A DNA stretch of 64,000 nt from contig CAINNJ010000064.1 in NCBI GenBank assembly GCA_903851195.1, positions 310,001 through 374,000 on the forward strand, read 5' to 3'. The stretch comes from an uncultured Acidobacteriia bacterium (GTDB lineage: Bacteria; Acidobacteriota; Terriglobia; Bryobacterales; Bryobacteraceae). The notes beneath the pieces were generated by a model. The model worked only from the letters and a program-made list of their open reading frames with translations, did no database searches and had not been told where the DNA came from. The position numbers were made by a program, and so were the translations under genes. Each line of letters starts with the position of its first letter. The first letter of the stretch is position 1. Of the stretch, positions 1 to 8,604 are shown piece after piece.

Positions 1-632
1 ACAAACAGGAACGCCCCTCTGCGGGAGATCCGTCCGTAAGTCGGTTTCAGCCCGAAAACACCGCAGAAAGCCGAGGGCACCCGAATCGACCCGTTGGTGT
101 CGGATCCCAGCGTCAAAGGCACCAGACCCGCCGCCACCGCCGCCGCCGAGCCCCCCGAAGATCCGCCGGCCACACGGCTCAGGTCATGCGGATTCTTCGT
201 AACACCGTAATGGCTGTTCTCAGTCGTGAACCCATACGCGAACTCGTCCATGTTCAGCGCGCCCAGCAGCACGGCCCCGGCCTTGCGCAGCGCTGCCACC
301 GTCGCCGCGTCTCGCTCCGGCGCCGCTGCACTGGCGCGAATCACCGAACCCGCCAGAGTCGGCAAGCCCTGAATATCGAGCAGGTTCTTGACCGCGTAAG
401 GAACTCCGGCAAGAGGCCCGGGATCTTCGCCGCGGCCAATCGCCGAGTCCACCGCCGCGGCCTCCTGAAGAGCCCTTTCCGCGGTTACGGCCGTAAAGCA
501 GTTCAGGGTGGAGTCCGCGGCTGCGATCCGGCTCAGCGCGGCCTGTGCCACCGCGACTGCCGTCGTCCGGCCCGACTTGACCGCGCCCGCGATAGCGACC
601 GCGCCCTGTTCGCCCGATAAGAAGTCCGTCAT
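1..632 (-). CDS. AtzE/HpxY-type amidase, partial (C-terminus beyond window edge)
   Basis: The amidase-signature (AS) fold is clear: a catalytic Lys in 'GVPYAVKNLLD', the Gly/Ser-rich stretch 'GGSSGGSAAA' and then 'SDTNGSIRVPS', which together supply the Lys-cisSer-Ser triad. About 210 N-terminal residues are present and the rest lies to the left of the window. AS enzymes hydrolyse amide or carbamoyl bonds. The AtzE/HpxY subgroup acts in 1-carboxybiuret or oxalurate breakdown. Assignment to that subgroup rests on the upstream gene, an AtzH/HpxZ-like protein whose stop overlaps this ATG (ATGA, 629-632), so the two are translationally coupled. No signal peptide is visible, so it should be cytoplasmic. 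The exact substrate cannot be read from the sequence; GatA-type or other amidases are the alternative. Confidence 0.85.
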   Translation of the reverse strand, partial: MTDFLSGEQGAVAIAGAVKSGRTTAVAVAQAALSRIAAADSTLNCFTAVTAERALQEAAAVDSAIGRGEDPGPLAGVPYAVKNLLDIQGLPTLAGSVIRASAAAPERDAATVAALRKAGAVLLGALNMDEFAYGFTTENSHYGVTKNPHDLSRVAGGSSGGSAAAVAAGLVPLTLGSDTNGSIRVPSAFCGVFGLKPTYGRISRRGAFLF

Positions 633-1183
633 GGTTTGAATACCGTCGCCGCTTCCACTTCCTGCTGCAGGGGAAACTCCATCAGAAACCGCGCGATGTT
701 CCGGATGCCGTTCAGGTCGTCGCTTACCGCACTACGGTTCGCCGGATGCACCGGAACACCGATCTGCCCCGCCGCCGCGTCCAGATAAGAAGGCGGCCCC
801 GGCAGCAGCGAAACATGCGCGGAGACAATCTTCCAGCCCTCCGGAAACCGATACCAGAACTGCGTCTGCCGGCCGTGCCGCTCCGTGCCGTCCATGGGCC
901 GTACAAACTCCAGATTCACGATACCGGCCGAGGTCCCCAGCGTGAGGATCTCCAGATGGGAGATGGTGCGGTCGAGATTGACGCTCGGGCGTCCCTGCCG
1001 GAACGCCCGAATCTCCTCCGCCCCGTGCAGGTTTTCCGTTACGCCGTACCGTATGGCGTGAGCGGATTCCCAGAAGAACGTATTCAGTGTGGCGACGTCG
1101 TTGCCAATCAGGGCCGCTTCATAACGCGTATGAAGCGCCGTGATTTCCGCCACCACGGCGGGGTCGTTGATAAGAACCGTCAT
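629..1183 (-). CDS. AtzH-like / HpxZ (DUF3225) family protein
   Basis: This 184-residue protein has the SnoaL/NTF2-like cone fold signature of DUF3225: 'LHTRYEAALIGNDVATLN' near the N-terminus, then 'FWESAHAIRYGVTENLHGAEEIRAFR' (residues about 38-63, quoted as a continuous region) and a late 'WKIVSAHVSLLP'. In known systems AtzH or HpxZ accompanies an AtzE-type amidase in cyanuric acid/biuret or oxalurate degradation. Here it sits directly upstream of such an amidase with a 4-bp ATGA overlap. The last 50 residues extend past the usual core. A TonB receptor gene ends its reading 12 bp upstream on the same strand, so all three may be cotranscribed. Family assignment is firm; the pathway is inferred from the pair. 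Confidence 0.8.
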   Translation of the reverse strand: MTVLINDPAVVAEITALHTRYEAALIGNDVATLNTFFWESAHAIRYGVTENLHGAEEIRAFRQGRPSVNLDRTISHLEILTLGTSAGIVNLEFVRPMDGTERHGRQTQFWYRFPEGWKIVSAHVSLLPGPPSYLDAAAGQIGVPVHPANRSAVSDDLNGIRNIARFLMEFPLQQEVEAATVFKP

Positions 1184-1194
1184 CTGAGAGACTC

Positions 1195-3819
1195 TCAGAA
1201 CTTATAAGACATCGTCAGACTGAGAGTTCGCATCGCACTCGGTTTAATAAACACATCCCAGAACAAGTACTGAGAAGTGAAGTAATTCGAGTTCGTGAAG
1301 TTGTTCGCCGCGAGGTTAACCGAGTAGTTCTTATGGGACCAGAAAACCGATCCGCGCCACACCGCGTAAGAAGGCAGCATCACGGGCGTCAGGAATCCCG
1401 CCTGCACCTTCTGCACCCAGGTGGTGCCGAGCGTGAAACCAAAATCCCGAACCGGCGTGTAGGTGCCGAAGGCGCTGATCACGACAGGCGGCTGACCCGC
1501 CACCTTCACGGGCGCTTTGATGTTGAAGATCGAAGCATCGCCGATGAACCGGCCGCCGTAAGCCTGCTGCGGCGTCAGGCCCAGAACCTGCGGAGGAATG
1601 CCCAGCAGGAACGGGATATTCAGTTGCTCCGGCTTCTGCCAGGTATACGCGCCGGTGATGCTGAAATTCCGCGTCACGGCTGCGCGCACTTCGCCTTCCA
1701 GACCCTGCGTGCGGAAGTAGTCGATGGAGCCGCTCTGGGAGTTGAAAGACGAGTGCTTCTGGTGGTAATACGAGAGCGAGGCGAACAGCTTGTTATCGAG
1801 CGCGCTCACCTTGCCGCCGGCCTCATACATGTTGGAAGGCTGAATCCAGGTCTTGTTCTGCAGCTGCGAATAATCGAGTTCGCCGCCCTGGCCGAGATCG
1901 AGGTACCGCGAGGTCGCGTAGGTGAAGTAAGGAGCCAGATGGAACGGCAGCTTGTAGCTCACGCTGGTATTGAACGTGGCTGTGTTCCCGGTGTCCGTGC
2001 CGCGCGACAGGCCTTCCCCGTTGTCCTGACCCGTGAAATCCGGCGTGTAGTGATCGTAGCGAACGCCTTCGAGCACGGTCAGACGGTCGAAGAAAGTAAG
2101 ACTGGCGTTGATGAAAGCGCCCGTATCGCCGTAATGGCCTTTTTGGTAGTAATTATAGCCCCAGGCGCCATTGGTGCTGAACACACTGGCGAAGCGATCG
2201 TTGGGCTGCGCGCCGATCGAAAGGTCACGCCGGTCGATCACCTGATAAAGGGTGCGCTCTTCGCCCGCGGTCACCGACGAGTATCGATAAGAAAAACCGC
2301 TCACGGTCTGCGCCCGCAGCCAGCGTCCGGCCTTGAACGCGTACTCCAGTGAGCTCTTGTTCTCGATCACATTGGGCGTGTAGTTGGCGCCGAAGCCATA
2401 GGTGCTGAACTTCTGGTGATCCAGCGAATCGTAGAATGTCTGGTTCTTGAAGCGCACGCCGTCTTTGATGTCCCGGATCAGATCGAAATATCCCGTGTAG
2501 GTGATCGCATCCGAAAAATCCGGGGAGTCGATAAAGATCTGATCGTTGTTCAGGTGCGTGGTGTGGATGGTCTTCGGATCCAGCGCATAGAACGCCGCCT
2601 GCGGCGTTGCCAGAAAGATCGGGGCATAATTGGCCGCATAGGCGAAATTGAGCAACTGCGCCGCCTGGAAGTTCGAGGGATTCAGATTGTAGGCATTCCC
2701 CGCCAGATTGATCATCGGCGTGCCGGCCAGATAAGTGCCGCTGTCCACCAGTTGCTGCGTCACGCGGTTCCAGCCGATGTTCTGCGGCAGCGAGCCCGCA
2801 AAGCCCTGCATGCCGAACTCCACGCGCCACTTCTTCGACAGTTCCATATCGAAGGCGATCTGTCCCAGCTTCGACCGGCTCGAGATGCCTTTGTAATAGC
2901 TCTTCGAATCTTCCACGCTGAAGAAGGTATAAAGGCCGCCCCGATGCTCCCCGAGTTTGAACGGGCTGCCGAACTCCACCGAGCCCTGCTTCTGGTCGTA
3001 GCTTCCGTAAGTAAGAGAGATCTTACCCGTGGGATGTTCCAGCCATTTCGCCGTCGTGCTGCGCGCCGATTTCGGCGTATAGTTCATGAACCCGGCCACG
3101 CGCCCTCCGCCATAGTTGGGCGAAGGCGGCCCTTTCACCACTTCCAGTTCCTCCGCGTCGCCGATCGGCGTCTGGTAGTTGCCGCGATTCTCCACGCGGC
3201 GGAAACCACGGTAAAAGTTGTCGGCCGCTTCACCGCGCACGAACAATGCGCCCGGCACGCCGAAGTAACTGCCGGTGAAACTGCCCGGCGTCGCGGCGAC
3301 CAGATCGTTCACGGTCTTGATGTCATAGCGCGCGATCATCTCGCTCGGAACCACCGAGATAGACCGCGGAATCTCCGCCAGAGGCGCATCGATGCCGAAG
3401 ACGCTGTTGGTGGGCGCTTCCGGCACCACCTGAAACGGATCGAGCCGCGCGCTGACTTCCACCGAACTGTTCGTCGCGCTTGGCTGTAGTGTTACCGGCA
3501 GCGTCACGCTGCCCGACGCGATGGCGAGGTCTTTCTTCTCGAACTTCGTGAAGCCGGGAGACTCCACCTGCACGGTGTAGGCGCCCGCGGGAACGGCCTC
3601 GAACGAGTACTTGCCGGCCCCGTCCGCCGTCGCGCTTCGCTCCGCGCCGGACTTCTGTTCTTTGATGTGGATGATGGCGTTCGTGATGGCGCCGCCGGAA
3701 CTGTCCGCAATAACGCCAGAGAGGCTGCCGGATGCTGTGGATTGGGCCGAAAGCGCTGCGCACGCGGCCAGAAGAAGTATGCACGCACCTGTGGCGCGGG
3801 CCGAGATTTGTCGAATCAT
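1195..3819 (-). CDS. TonB-dependent siderophore-type receptor with carboxypeptidase-regulatory N-domain
   Basis: An 874-residue outer-membrane receptor. A signal peptide (about residues 1-26, ending in 'ALSAQ') is followed by a carboxypeptidase-regulatory-like β-sandwich (about 28-115, 'GSLSGVIADSSGGAITNA'), a plug domain (about 140-260, with 'IPRSISVVPSEMI' and 'GDAEELEVVKGPPSPNYGGG') and a β-barrel that ends in 'TLSMTSYKF'-like aromatic closure ('SYKF'). The plug motifs match the siderophore-receptor subgroup. The N-terminal extra domain is typical of Bacteroidetes and Acidobacteria receptors. The start is supported by an AAGGGGAC ribosome site 5 nt upstream. It lies directly upstream of the AtzH/AtzE-like pair on the same strand. 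The ligand is unknown: ferric siderophore by family, but the neighbours could point to a nitrogen compound. Confidence 0.9.
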   Translation of the reverse strand: MIRQISARATGACILLLAACAALSAQSTASGSLSGVIADSSGGAITNAIIHIKEQKSGAERSATADGAGKYSFEAVPAGAYTVQVESPGFTKFEKKDLAIASGSVTLPVTLQPSATNSSVEVSARLDPFQVVPEAPTNSVFGIDAPLAEIPRSISVVPSEMIARYDIKTVNDLVAATPGSFTGSYFGVPGALFVRGEAADNFYRGFRRVENRGNYQTPIGDAEELEVVKGPPSPNYGGGRVAGFMNYTPKSARSTTAKWLEHPTGKISLTYGSYDQKQGSVEFGSPFKLGEHRGGLYTFFSVEDSKSYYKGISSRSKLGQIAFDMELSKKWRVEFGMQGFAGSLPQNIGWNRVTQQLVDSGTYLAGTPMINLAGNAYNLNPSNFQAAQLLNFAYAANYAPIFLATPQAAFYALDPKTIHTTHLNNDQIFIDSPDFSDAITYTGYFDLIRDIKDGVRFKNQTFYDSLDHQKFSTYGFGANYTPNVIENKSSLEYAFKAGRWLRAQTVSGFSYRYSSVTAGEERTLYQVIDRRDLSIGAQPNDRFASVFSTNGAWGYNYYQKGHYGDTGAFINASLTFFDRLTVLEGVRYDHYTPDFTGQDNGEGLSRGTDTGNTATFNTSVSYKLPFHLAPYFTYATSRYLDLGQGGELDYSQLQNKTWIQPSNMYEAGGKVSALDNKLFASLSYYHQKHSSFNSQSGSIDYFRTQGLEGEVRAAVTRNFSITGAYTWQKPEQLNIPFLLGIPPQVLGLTPQQAYGGRFIGDASIFNIKAPVKVAGQPPVVISAFGTYTPVRDFGFTLGTTWVQKVQAGFLTPVMLPSYAVWRGSVFWSHKNYSVNLAANNFTNSNYFTSQYLFWDVFIKPSAMRTLSLTMSYKF

Positions 3820-4098
3820 GGATGTCCCCTTCGTACGGCTAAGTCAAATGCGATACAGAATTAGCAGGTCCGAATCCCATCGAAAACGGTCACTGGAGCA
3901 CAGTACGAATTGGTCGACGAAGACCTCTCCGAGCCGCGCCAGGGAAAACCGTTCGGCGGGCGTTCGGAATCGTTGGGGACCTAGAACTGATTAGTTCAAT
4001 CAGAGTTTCAGCTTTTGGGGCTGAAACGTCACTATACGAATACCCGGATTTGTAATCAAATAGAAAGAACTGATGGGGGGAATCGAAGTCTCTGGTGA

Positions 4099-4104
4099 TA
4101 TGTT
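4099..4104 (+). promoter_or_regulatory. Extended -10-like element before the carboxylesterase
   Basis: TATGTT with an upstream TG (4096-4097, one base apart) ends 7 nt before the ATG at 4112. No Shine-Dalgarno sequence is visible for that ATG. The spacing would place the transcript start at or next to the start codon, giving a leaderless message. No good -35 was found. By-eye call only. Confidence 0.3.
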
Positions 4105-4111
4105 TGGCGTC

Positions 4112-5668
4112 ATGAATCGACGCGATGTGCTCCGCGGTGTGCTGCTCTCGGGCGGCGGGCTGGCCATGAAAGGCGCTGCGTCCCCCGGCCCCGTGGTGCG
4201 CACACAGTACGGCCGGGTTCGGGGCGAAGAGCGCAACGGCGTCCGCGTATTTCGGGGCATCCCGTACGGCTCGGCCAGCCGTTTCCTGCCGCCCTCGAAA
4301 CCCTCGACGTGGAAGGGCATCTTCGATGCCACCGTGACCGGACCTCGCTGCGTCCAGTCGCCCGGCAACCTGTTCCTGAGCGCGGCCATCGGCGAGTATT
4401 TCCGGGGCTCCAAAGAACGTCTCGATCTCACGGCGCAGAAAGACAGCGAGGACTGTCTGAACCTCAATGTCCTCACGCCCTCGCTCACTGGCAAGCGGCC
4501 CGTCATGGTTTACCTGCACGGCGGCGGCTTCACCAGCGGATCCAGCCTGCTGACCTTGTTCGCCGACGCCTTCCCGCGCGAGAACGACGTCGTTTTGGTC
4601 GGCGTGAACCACCGGCTCAACGTTTTCGGCTACCTCTATCTCGGCGGCCTCAGCGACAGGTACACAGTCGGCAACGCCGGACAACTCGACCTCATCGCCG
4701 CGCTTCAATGGGTCCGCGCCAATATCTCCCGCTTTGGGGGCGATCCCGCGAACGTGACCATCTTCGGCGAATCGGGCGGCGGCGGCAAGGTGAGTACCCT
4801 GCTCGCCATGCCCCAGGCGAAAGGACTGTTCCACAAGGCCATCGTCGAGAGCGGATCCGTGCTGCAGGTGGCAACCGCGGAAGCCGCCACCGAAAGCGCG
4901 CGGGCAGCCGTGAAGAAGCTCGGCCTGCGCGAAGACCAACTCGACAGGCTGGCCACCGTTCCCGCTACACAACTGCTTGCCGCCGGCGGAGGAACCGGTC
5001 CGGTTTTCGACGGCCGCTCGGTGCCGCGCCAAACCTGGGAACCGGCCGCGCCAGCCACCGCCGCGGGCATTCCCATGATCGTCGGAACCTGCAAGGACGA
5101 ATCGACGCTCTTCTCGGCCAGCGACCCGGGGCTGTTTAGTCTGCGCGACGAAGACTTGCCCGCGCGTCTCGTGAAGGCGGGTATTCCCGAGGCGGATGCG
5201 ACCGCGCTGCTCGCCGCCTGCCGGCGCGATCACCCGCGCGACACGCCCACCGACACGTGGTTCCGCATCTCCAGCGATCGCGGCGCCCGCCACCGTGCCT
5301 ATGCTCAGGTGGAGCGGAAACTCCAACAGAACGCGGGGAACGTGTACATGTATTACTTCTCGTGGAACACGCCCTGCGTGCAGAGCAGTTTCCCGCTGCG
5401 GGCTTTTCATACCGCCGAACTGCCCCTGGCCATGCGCTGCGTCCGTTATCCCGAGGCCGAGCAACTCTCGAAACAGATTGCCCGCGCCTGGGCCGCCTTC
5501 GCCCGCACCGGCAACCCCTCCCACCCCGGGTTGCCCGATTGGCCGGCGTTTGATCCCACCCGGCGGTCCGTGATGATCTTTGACGCGCCCGAAAGCAAGG
5601 CCGTCAGCGACCCGGATCGGGAGCAGCGCGTGATCGTGACGAACCTGCCCTCCGGTCAGGCGCTCTGA
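4112..5668 (+). CDS. Secreted type-B carboxylesterase
   Basis: A 518-residue α/β-hydrolase of the carboxylesterase type B family (PnbA-like). The sequence begins 'MNRRDVLRGVLLSGGGLAM', a twin-arginine-like signal, so export to the periplasm is likely. Typical motifs follow: 'YGRVRGEERNGVRVFRGIPYG', 'EDCLNLNVLTP', the oxyanion 'YLHGGGF', the nucleophile elbow 'FGESGGGGKV' (catalytic Ser; the usual fourth residue Ala is Gly here) and a late 'FHTAELPL' that supplies the His. It would hydrolyse ester bonds of unknown substrates. ATGs also exist in frame at 4073 and 4100. The start at 4112 was chosen because the signal peptide begins there and a -10-like box sits 7 nt upstream. A DUF3500 gene follows after 28 bp. 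Confidence 0.88.
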   Translation: MNRRDVLRGVLLSGGGLAMKGAASPGPVVRTQYGRVRGEERNGVRVFRGIPYGSASRFLPPSKPSTWKGIFDATVTGPRCVQSPGNLFLSAAIGEYFRGSKERLDLTAQKDSEDCLNLNVLTPSLTGKRPVMVYLHGGGFTSGSSLLTLFADAFPRENDVVLVGVNHRLNVFGYLYLGGLSDRYTVGNAGQLDLIAALQWVRANISRFGGDPANVTIFGESGGGGKVSTLLAMPQAKGLFHKAIVESGSVLQVATAEAATESARAAVKKLGLREDQLDRLATVPATQLLAAGGGTGPVFDGRSVPRQTWEPAAPATAAGIPMIVGTCKDESTLFSASDPGLFSLRDEDLPARLVKAGIPEADATALLAACRRDHPRDTPTDTWFRISSDRGARHRAYAQVERKLQQNAGNVYMYYFSWNTPCVQSSFPLRAFHTAELPLAMRCVRYPEAEQLSKQIARAWAAFARTGNPSHPGLPDWPAFDPTRRSVMIFDAPESKAVSDPDREQRVIVTNLPSGQAL

Positions 5669-5684
5669 GAGGCGTTTGCGGGGT

Positions 5685-5690
5685 GATAAT
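5685..5690 (+). promoter_or_regulatory. -10-like GATAAT box before the DUF3500 gene
   Basis: GATAAT ends 6 nt before the ATG at 5697, a spacing expected for leaderless transcription. The intervening bases CAGGGG could instead act as a very close Shine-Dalgarno site, so the reading is not unique. The box lies just after the esterase stop. Confidence 0.35.
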
Positions 5691-5696
5691 CAGGGG

Positions 5697-6704
5697 ATGA
5701 AGAAAATCGGCCTCGTCGTCGCCGCCCTATGTTGCGCCTCCGCGCTCGCCCAGAACCCGTCCGCCGTCCCCGCCAGAATCGTCGCCAGCGCCAACGCTTT
5801 CCTGGGCACGCTTGATGAGGGCCAAAAGTCGAAGGTGCTGTTCGCCTTCGATGATGCCGCGCAGCGCGTCAAGTGGTCGAACCTCCCCACCACGATGGTC
5901 CCGCGCGCCGGCCTCAAAATGGGCGACCTGAACGCCGCTCAAAAGAAGGCCGCGATGGCTCTGCTCGCGGCCACGCTCAGCAAACGCGGCTACGAAAAGA
6001 CCATGGCGATCGTGGAAGGCGACGAAGCGCTGAAGGCGTCGAGCGGCGGCCGCGGCGGCGCCATGTTTGGCCACGACCTCTTCTACATCTCGATCCTCGG
6101 CAAGCCGTCCGTGAAAGATCCGTGGATGCTCCAGTTCGGAGGCCACCATCTTGCTCTGAACATTACGATGGTCGGCTCCGAAGGGATTCTGACGCCGAGC
6201 CTAACCGCAGCCCAGCCTGCCAAATATACGGTGGAGGGCAGAACCGTCCGGCCGCTCGGCGCCGAGAACGATAAGGCGTTCGCTCTCATCAACGCGCTCG
6301 ACGAGGGGCAGCGGAAGCGGGCGATCCTCAATTACAAAGTGGCGGATCTGGTTCTGGGACCCGGGCACGATGGCAAGACCATTCAGCCGGAAGGCATCAA
6401 AGCCTCCGCGCTCAACCCGGCGCAACAGGCGATGCTGCTCGATGTGGTCAGCGAGTGGGCGGGGATCGTCAATGAGCAGGCCGCCGACGCGCGCATGGCC
6501 GATATCAAATCCAAAATCGCCGACACGTGGTTTGCATGGAGCGGCCCGACCACCAACGGCATGCCCGCCTATTACCGGATTCAGGGGCCCACCCTGGTGA
6601 TCGAGTACGCGCCGCAACCGCTCGGCGGGGACCCGACCATGCACATCCACACCATCTACCGCGATCCGACGAACGACTACGGGAAGAAATCCGCGGCCCG
6701 ATGA
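5697..6704 (+). CDS. DUF3500 family secreted protein
   Basis: A 335-residue protein with a Sec signal peptide ('MKKIGLVVAALCCASALAQ'), so it should be exported. The body matches DUF3500: 'LDEGQKSKVLFAFDD', 'GLKMGDLNAAQKKAAMALL', 'HDLFYISILGKPS' and 'LQFGGHHLALNITM'. The repeated 'DEGQ(K/R)...A..' phrase occurs twice (about residues 40 and 205), which suggests an internal duplication. The biochemical role of DUF3500 is not established. An in-frame upstream ATG exists at 5676, but the signal peptide and the GATAAT box favour 5697. Its TGA overlaps the ATG of the next gene (6701-6704), so the two are coupled. Confidence 0.85.
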   Translation: MKKIGLVVAALCCASALAQNPSAVPARIVASANAFLGTLDEGQKSKVLFAFDDAAQRVKWSNLPTTMVPRAGLKMGDLNAAQKKAAMALLAATLSKRGYEKTMAIVEGDEALKASSGGRGGAMFGHDLFYISILGKPSVKDPWMLQFGGHHLALNITMVGSEGILTPSLTAAQPAKYTVEGRTVRPLGAENDKAFALINALDEGQRKRAILNYKVADLVLGPGHDGKTIQPEGIKASALNPAQQAMLLDVVSEWAGIVNEQAADARMADIKSKIADTWFAWSGPTTNGMPAYYRIQGPTLVIEYAPQPLGGDPTMHIHTIYRDPTNDYGKKSAAR

Positions 6705-7303
6705 GGCGGGTGCTGCTCTGCGTGCTGCTCCTCACGCCGGCCGCGCAGGCCCATCGTCTCGACGAGTATCTGCAGGCCACGCTGATCGGGATCACGCGAA
6801 CCGGCATTGAACTGGAGCTGCAACTGACGCCGGGGGTGGCCGTGCTGCCGCTGGTCCTGTCCGTGATCGACCGGGATCACAACGGACGAATTTCCCCGGA
6901 GGAGGAACGCGCCTACGCCAGCCTCGTCGCGCGTGAAGTGGAACTGAAGGTGGATGGCGCGCCTGCCGTGCTCGCACTGATGGAGAGCACGTTCCCGGAC
7001 CTTGCGGCCATGCAGTCGGGTCTCGGCAGCATCCGGATCCGGCTGCGGACGGAGCGGACCGGGCGTCAGGTGCGCTTTGAGAACCGGCACCTGCCGAAGA
7101 TCAGCGCCTATCTGGTGAACTGCCTGGCGGACCCGGCGAGCAAACTGGCGATCGGTCCGCAGCAGCGGGATGAAGCTCAGCGGTCGATCCTCTTCGAGTA
7201 CTCGTTCGGCTCGGAGGTAACGTCTCGACAGTGGCTGTTCTGGCCCGCCGCGGTGGGGATCCTGCTGTTGGCCCGCACCGCGATGCTGGCGTACCGCCGC
7301 TAA
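6701..7303 (+). CDS. Small exported EF-hand protein with C-terminal membrane anchor
   Basis: A 200-residue protein coupled to the DUF3500 gene by an ATGA overlap. It has a signal peptide ('MRRVLLCVLLLTPAAQAH'), then a canonical 12-residue EF-hand calcium loop at residues 57-68 (Asp57, Asp59, Asn61, Gly62, Ile64, Glu68), a β-rich middle, and one hydrophobic segment near the C-terminus (about 180-197) followed by 'LAYRR'. It is therefore likely exported, bound to the membrane by its C-terminus, and able to bind Ca2+. The layout resembles the exported domain that sometimes precedes HupE/UreJ-type membrane parts, but no HupE part is present. No specific function is assigned. Confidence 0.75.
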   Translation: MRRVLLCVLLLTPAAQAHRLDEYLQATLIGITRTGIELELQLTPGVAVLPLVLSVIDRDHNGRISPEEERAYASLVAREVELKVDGAPAVLALMESTFPDLAAMQSGLGSIRIRLRTERTGRQVRFENRHLPKISAYLVNCLADPASKLAIGPQQRDEAQRSILFEYSFGSEVTSRQWLFWPAAVGILLLARTAMLAYRR

Positions 7304-8569
7304 CTACTCGGTCTTGACGGCGGCCACCGAGTAGAGCGCGCCGGGCGCGTTCCGCGTCTTCTGAAACTCTTCGAGCGTCTGCCCGCGCATGGCCGCGTAG
7401 ATATGCAGGTTCGAGACGCCCACCACCGCGCCCAGCTTTTCCAGCATGAAGAAGATCACTCCGTAGTGGATCATGGCCCGCCAGTCGCGGCGGCGAACCA
7501 TGTCGGCTTCTTCGTCCGTCAACCGGTGCTCGGCGAAGAGAGGCTCCGGATCGGCGAGGAACTTCGCGCGATGATCCGGTGCGATCATGCGGTGCAGAAA
7601 CCGGTTCAGCCGGTACGCCTTTGCGCTGTTGGCGAGGGTAAAGGGATAGGTGCCCTCGACTGTCTCCAGTCCGGCCAACTGGTGGGCGCATTGGCGGCGG
7701 TACTCGGCCACTTCCCCCGGCAGAGGCGCGGCGGCCTCATTCTCATAGATCACCGTGGTGAGGCCGGTCATGGTGGGCAGGTAGTAAGTCTGGTGGACCT
7801 TCCGGACAACGGCCGAGAGCGCGCCCCGCATGACCAGCCACATGATCACCTCAGAGCCTTCCATGCCGCCGCGCTTGACATAGTCGGCATGGGTGATGCG
7901 GGTGAGACTGACGGGGTCTTTCTCCATGCGGTCCAGGAATTCGAGATCCCACTCGGTGTTATTGAAACCGGAGCGTTCGCCGTGCACCTGATGGGAAAGG
8001 CCGCCAGTGGCCACAATGACGACGCGCAGGTCTTCGGGATAACTTTCGATGGCCCGGCGGAGGGCCTGCCCCAGTTTGTAGCAGCGCAGCGCGGTGGGGA
8101 TGGGAAACTGCAGCACGCCGATCTGGAGAGGGATCATCGAGCCGGGCCATTCCGGCTGGTGCGGCCAGAGCATGGAGAGCGGCGAGAAACAGCCGTGGTC
8201 GAGAGGCTTGTCCTGAAAGAAGGCCAGGTCGAACTCCTCGGCGCTGAGGCATTCGCTGAGGTGCGCCGCGAGTGCCGGGTGCCCTTTCACCGGGGGCAGC
8301 GCCCGCACGCCGCCACCCTCGTCGGCAACGCGCCAGGTGTCTCCGATGCCGAGCGTGAAGGGCGAGTAGTGGTCGAAGAAGAAGCTGGTCACGTGGTCGT
8401 TATAGATCACGAACAGCACGTCCGGACGCTTCTCGTCGAGCCACTTCCGCACCGGCTCGTAGGCATGAAAGATCGGCGCCCACGCGGGATCGTCCTGCTT
8501 CTGCCGGTCCAGGGCGAAACCGATGGTGGGGGAGTGGGAGGTGCCGATCGCGCCGATGATTGTGGCCAT
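7304..8569 (-). CDS. Gallate dioxygenase (fused LigB-LigA type extradiol dioxygenase)
   Basis: At 421 residues it has the length of the gallate dioxygenases GalA/DesB, in which a LigB catalytic domain (about 1-280) is fused to a LigA-like helical domain (about 300-420, 'YRLNRFLHRMI', 'GVIFFMLEKLGAVVGVSN'). Metal-ligand candidates are His12 ('GTSHSPTIG'), His59 ('YNDHVTSF') and Glu240 ('GGMEGSEVIMW'), and catalytic His193/His196 lie in 'GLSHQVHGER'. The enzyme cleaves the ring of gallate to 4-oxalomesaconate in the cytoplasm. It lies divergent to a tannase-family gene, which fits gallate release followed by ring cleavage. Protocatechuate 4,5-dioxygenase is the alternative, but that enzyme usually has separate α and β subunits. 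A GATAAA box (8583-8578 on this strand) lies 8 nt before the ATG. Confidence 0.87.
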   Translation of the reverse strand: MATIIGAIGTSHSPTIGFALDRQKQDDPAWAPIFHAYEPVRKWLDEKRPDVLFVIYNDHVTSFFFDHYSPFTLGIGDTWRVADEGGGVRALPPVKGHPALAAHLSECLSAEEFDLAFFQDKPLDHGCFSPLSMLWPHQPEWPGSMIPLQIGVLQFPIPTALRCYKLGQALRRAIESYPEDLRVVIVATGGLSHQVHGERSGFNNTEWDLEFLDRMEKDPVSLTRITHADYVKRGGMEGSEVIMWLVMRGALSAVVRKVHQTYYLPTMTGLTTVIYENEAAAPLPGEVAEYRRQCAHQLAGLETVEGTYPFTLANSAKAYRLNRFLHRMIAPDHRAKFLADPEPLFAEHRLTDEEADMVRRRDWRAMIHYGVIFFMLEKLGAVVGVSNLHIYAAMRGQTLEEFQKTRNAPGALYSVAAVKTE

Positions 8570-8577
8570 GGAAGAAG

Positions 8578-8598
8578 TTTATCGGGAGAGGATATGAT
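8578..8598. promoter_or_regulatory. Back-to-back -10-like boxes between gallate dioxygenase and tannase
   Basis: Only 35 bp separate the two divergent starts. On the minus strand GATAAA (8578-8583) lies 8 nt before the ATG at 8569. On the plus strand TATGAT (8593-8598) lies 6 nt before the GTG at 8605. Each polymerase footprint would cover the other gene's start, so the two promoters should interfere or be controlled together. No convincing -35 element or operator palindrome is visible. Confidence 0.35.
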
Positions 8599-8604
8599 GC
8601 TGGG

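Noticed and set aside
2416-3489. Plus-strand open frame opposite the TonB receptor
   Set aside because: Antisense shadow; the receptor frame explains the sequence fully.
3890-5524. Long minus-strand open frame opposite the carboxylesterase
   Set aside because: Antisense shadow of a clear family member in GC-rich DNA; its translation is Gly/Ala/Arg-rich and lacks any motif.
7304-8569. Protocatechuate 4,5-dioxygenase or generic LigB protein
   Set aside because: The fused LigB-LigA layout, the length of 421 residues and the tannase neighbour fit gallate dioxygenase better; kept as an alternative only.
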